A DNA stretch of 8,320 nucleotides from CALGTL01 sp963579135 (GTDB lineage: Bacteria; Chloroflexota; Dehalococcoidia; Lucifugimonadales; Australimonadaceae). The stretch spans positions 1 to 8,320 of the forward strand of contig CAUZFB010000076.1 in assembly GCA_963579135.1 (NCBI GenBank), in the 5' to 3' direction. Under the pieces are notes generated by a model that saw nothing but the letters and a program-made list of their open reading frames with translations, ran no database searches and was not told where the DNA came from. Below, in pieces: positions 6,613 to 8,320 of this stretch. Made by a program: the position numbers and the translations under genes. Every line of letters starts with the position of its first letter. Within the stretch, counting starts at the first letter, position 1.

Positions 6613-6650
6613 CAGCGAACCCGAACACATCCTCACCGAAACTCCGAAAG

Positions 6651-7568
6651 TCAGTCCTTCAGTCCGGCGAGGAACGCCCGAAGGCATTGTTCGAAAGCGA
6701 CAGGGTTGTCTCCTGGAACCCGGTGGCCAGCGTCCGAGACCTCAACAAGCTGACTGTTGGAGTTTCGTTCGATCATCCTGGCCGCTACGTCAGCTCCCAG
6801 CATATTGCTGTGTTCGCCTCGCACGAGCAGCGTCGGACATTGGATGCTTTCCCACGCCTTCCAACGGGCCGCCGGGTCTTGGCGTGCCGTGGCTTGGTTG
6901 GCGCGGCGCGCGGGATCGCGTAGAAACGCATCGTACTTCCACGTCCAGCGCCCGTCCGGCAGTTGGCGCAAACTGTGGTGCAGGCTGCTCCGTATCTGCC
7001 ATTCCGGTCGGAACGGGCTGTATTCGATAACTCGCGCAACGAACGCGTCGAACGAATCCAGGACATCGGATTGCGTTACGAACGAGTTGACTGCCCCTTC
7101 ACCCCGAGAGCTGGGCTCTGGGCCCACGTCTACCACGATGAGCGCGCGGACCGTCTTTGGGTTAGCTGCCGTATACGCGATGGAATTGCTGCCTCCCATC
7201 GACAATCCCATGAGGATTGGGGATTCTAACGCGAGAGCGTCGACGACTCCTGTGATGTCGCCGAGGTAGGCTTCGCGACCGTAGTCTTGGTCGCTAGCCC
7301 ACGCGCTGTCGCCGTGCCCGCGCTGGTCGATGGCGACGATATGGTATTGGTCACAGAATGCCAGGGCCGTGAAGTCCCACATGTGCGCGTTCTGAGCGCT
7401 TCCGTGGAGGCAAAGCAGCGGGGGCTTGCCGTCACTGCCCCAATCTAAGTGATGAAGATTCATCCCTTGGACGTCCAGGAAGCGGCTGATCGGCTCACGT
7501 TGGTCTGCGACGCTGGTGCCAGTACGGATAGCGGCCTCGAACAGCGAAACCTCAGCATCGGAAGACAA
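6651..7568 (-). CDS. Alpha/beta-fold hydrolase
   Basis: A 305-residue alpha/beta hydrolase, a typical length. It has the oxyanion motif LCLHGSAQN (residues 52-60), the strand motif AIDQRGHGDSAW (79-90), the nucleophile elbow GLSMGG with S123, VVDVGPEPS (145-153), a helical cap segment around 165-235, and the terminal SDAGHRVPGDNP with the catalytic His at H282. After the late strand TLLVRGEHSNML, the position where relatives usually show SD has Asn (N255), so the acid may be supplied elsewhere. The start is TTG 7568, backed by AAAGGTGG (7575-7582) six nt upstream; an in-frame stop lies just beyond, and the next ATG (7463) would remove 35 residues. Likely substrates are esters, lactones, epoxides or thioesters, not determined. 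It may be co-transcribed with the MBL gene about 200 nt downstream. Confidence 0.92.
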   Translation of the reverse strand: MSSDAEVSLFEAAIRTGTSVADQREPISRFLDVQGMNLHHLDWGSDGKPPLLCLHGSAQNAHMWDFTALAFCDQYHIVAIDQRGHGDSAWASDQDYGREAYLGDITGVVDALALESPILMGLSMGGSNSIAYTAANPKTVRALIVVDVGPEPSSRGEGAVNSFVTQSDVLDSFDAFVARVIEYSPFRPEWQIRSSLHHSLRQLPDGRWTWKYDAFLRDPARRANQATARQDPAARWKAWESIQCPTLLVRGEHSNMLGADVAARMIERNSNSQLVEVSDAGHRVPGDNPVAFEQCLRAFLAGLKD

Positions 7569-7574
7569 ATCGTA

Positions 7575-7582
7575 CCACCTTT
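7575..7582 (-). promoter_or_regulatory. Ribosome binding site for the TTG start of the alpha/beta hydrolase
   Basis: Read on the minus strand this is AAAGGTGG, one mismatch from AAAGGAGG, ending 6 nt before the TTG at 7568. The frame closes with a stop just upstream (7583-7581), so this TTG is the first available start and the SD supports using it. Confidence 0.55.
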
Positions 7583-7601
7583 ACCCGGAATCTATGTTGC
7601 G

Positions 7602-7630
7602 AAACTACTCCTATCCGCCTCATCCGTCAA
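7602..7630 (-). promoter_or_regulatory. Candidate promoter for the alpha/beta hydrolase
   Basis: On the minus strand, TTGACG (7630-7625) matches 5 of 6 bases of a -35 box and is followed after exactly 17 nt by TAGTTT (7607-7602), a weak 3 of 6 -10 box. Transcription would start near 7595, giving a leader of about 27 nt with a well-placed SD. The position in a divergent intergenic region is right for a promoter; the -10 box is poor. Confidence 0.3.
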
Positions 7631-7702
7631 CGACAAGTGATCAACATTCTGTGGGCGGGATTCTGAAACGGAGGAGATGCGCTATCGGGGGCATGTTGTC
7701 CC

Positions 7703-7730
7703 CTACCAACGTGGGATTACGGTTGGGTAG
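7703..7730 (+). promoter_or_regulatory. Stem-loop upstream of the HAD-like gene
   Basis: CTACCAAC (7703-7710) pairs with GTTGGGTAG (7722-7730), leaving one bulged G and an 11-nt loop. GGGGG (7687-7691) and CCCC (7700-7703) give a competing hairpin just upstream. Both lie in the divergent gap, shortly before the possible HAD starts. They could be a leader structure or an operator; no function is known. Confidence 0.25.
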
Positions 7731-7757
7731 AATTCCATCTTGACCCAAGAGCGACAT

Positions 7758-8180
7758 ATGCTCAGCAGATGCGGCGTGAAGGACTATGAAATTGTGAGCC
7801 TGATTAGTTTTGATATCGACGGCACCATGGCGTTTGGTGACCCATCCGGTCGCATTGGAGTGGACGCCGTGATCAAGGCCAAAGAATTAGGTTTCATCGT
7901 GGGCAGCGCATCGGATCGCACCCTAGGGGCGCAGACCAAGCACTGGGACAACGTGGGAGTAGATGTGGATTTCGTGTCCTTGAAGCATCGACTTCTGGAA
8001 ATCAAGCAACGATTTCCCGATGGGCCGCACCTGCACATTGGCGATGGCGATATGGACCGCTGGTTTGCGACCAAGGCTGGGTTCGATTTCCTCTGGGTCG
8101 GCGACTTGCCCACCGATGGGTCTTTGGAATGGCTACACGCTTACCATCGTACCGAGGTGTTGGGTCAAGGCGAGATTTAG
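7758..8180 (+). CDS. Compact capless HAD-superfamily phosphatase-like protein
   Basis: A 140-residue protein with all four HAD motifs compressed into a minimal fold. Motif I is SFDIDGT (nucleophile D19, acid/base D21), motif II is VGSASDR (Ser near residue 50), a Lys in SLKHRLLEIK is a candidate for motif III, and motif IV is HIGDGDMDRW. The spacing leaves no room for a cap domain, so it should act on an exposed phosphate or a macromolecule, or be a non-catalytic relative; its substrate is unknown. The start is uncertain. ATG 7758 has only a weak AAGAG upstream. GTG 7794 has AAGGA (7779-7783) ten nt before it and would begin MSLISFDIDGT, as many HADs do. TTG 7740 would lengthen the protein without an SD. 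It is divergent from the alpha/beta hydrolase and not obviously part of the CoA cluster. Confidence 0.82.
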   Translation: MLSRCGVKDYEIVSLISFDIDGTMAFGDPSGRIGVDAVIKAKELGFIVGSASDRTLGAQTKHWDNVGVDVDFVSLKHRLLEIKQRFPDGPHLHIGDGDMDRWFATKAGFDFLWVGDLPTDGSLEWLHAYHRTEVLGQGEI

Positions 8181-8207
8181 CACGTGCTAACGGGCACTGG
8201 CGCAGGT

Positions 8208-8250
8208 TGATCGCCGCATGGCGAGGTGTGGCGTGGCGTCCCGGCGATCA
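8208..8250. repeat. 9-bp inverted repeat downstream of the HAD gene
   Basis: TGATCGCCG (8208-8216) and CGGCGATCA (8242-8250) are perfect inverted copies separated by 25 nt, starting 28 nt past the HAD stop. The spacer is GC-rich with repeated GGCG/GTGGCG words. No T run follows, so a Rho-independent terminator is not supported; a protein-binding site or the edge of a repeat family is possible. The rest of 8181-8320 shows no gene I can support. Confidence 0.4.
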
Positions 8251-8300
8251 GAGTGGTATCGTGCGGCTCGACTCACCCGGTGTGGTGGGGTCGCTATTCG

Positions 8301-8316
8301 CCCCCCCCCCCCCCCC
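8301..8316. repeat. Run of 16 C
   Basis: Sixteen consecutive C residues lie four bases before the window end, far longer than any other homopolymer here (the next is 8 G at 6351-6358). At the edge of the sequence this may be a sequencing or assembly artefact, though a true slippage-prone tract cannot be excluded. Confidence 0.9.
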
Positions 8317-8320
8317 GGCG

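Noticed and set aside
7677..7730. 17-codon frame directly after GGAGGAG in the divergent gap
   Set aside because: The SD-like sequence abuts the ATG with no spacing and the peptide has no recognisable features; chance is more likely.
8250..8300. Possible tRNA T-arm-like sequence (GGCTCGACTC)
   Set aside because: No matching acceptor or anticodon arms could be found around it.

Overview
This 8.3 kb window is ordinary-looking bacterial chromosomal DNA of moderately high GC. It has short intergenic gaps, ATG/GTG/TTG starts and Shine-Dalgarno (SD) sites, often of the form AAGGGA(G). I see no insertion sequence, CRISPR array, rRNA or tRNA. The gene mix is typical of metabolically versatile, often uncultured bacteria: a Dpp/Opp-type transporter permease, two class III CoA-transferases, an Amidohydro_2 protein, a crotonase, a metallo-beta-lactamase (MBL)-fold hydrolase, an alpha/beta hydrolase and a small HAD protein. 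From memory of such gene neighbourhoods, a Chloroflexota/SAR202-like or Dehalococcoidia-like source is a reasonable guess. Nothing here is a phylogenetic marker, so that is inference only.

Layout. Plus strand, 2-5274: the 3' part of a DppC/OppC-type permease (5' end outside the window), a possible 29-residue small ORF whose stop overlaps the next start, CoA-transferase 1, an amidohydrolase-2 family protein, CoA-transferase 2, and an enoyl-CoA hydratase/isomerase family protein. Gaps are about 20-100 nt, so this could be one transcription unit, with a possible extra promoter before the amidohydrolase. Minus strand, 7568 to 5301: an alpha/beta hydrolase, then an MBL-fold hydrolase, converging on the crotonase with a 26 nt gap. 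Plus strand, from about 7758: a compact HAD-like phosphatase, divergent from the alpha/beta hydrolase. The last 140 nt hold a 9-bp inverted repeat and a run of 16 C.

How it may work together (inference). The transporter would import an organic or peptide-like substrate. The CoA-transferases would activate carboxylic acids as CoA thioesters. The crotonase would act on the resulting acyl-CoA, and the amidohydrolase, MBL and alpha/beta hydrolases would open or hydrolyse rings, esters, lactones or thioesters. The substrate cannot be read from sequence. The main departures from family norms are a crotonase that keeps only one of the two classical hydratase glutamates, an alpha/beta hydrolase with Asn where an acid is usual, and the small ORF ahead of CoA-transferase 1. 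I found no convincing new defence or mobile system.
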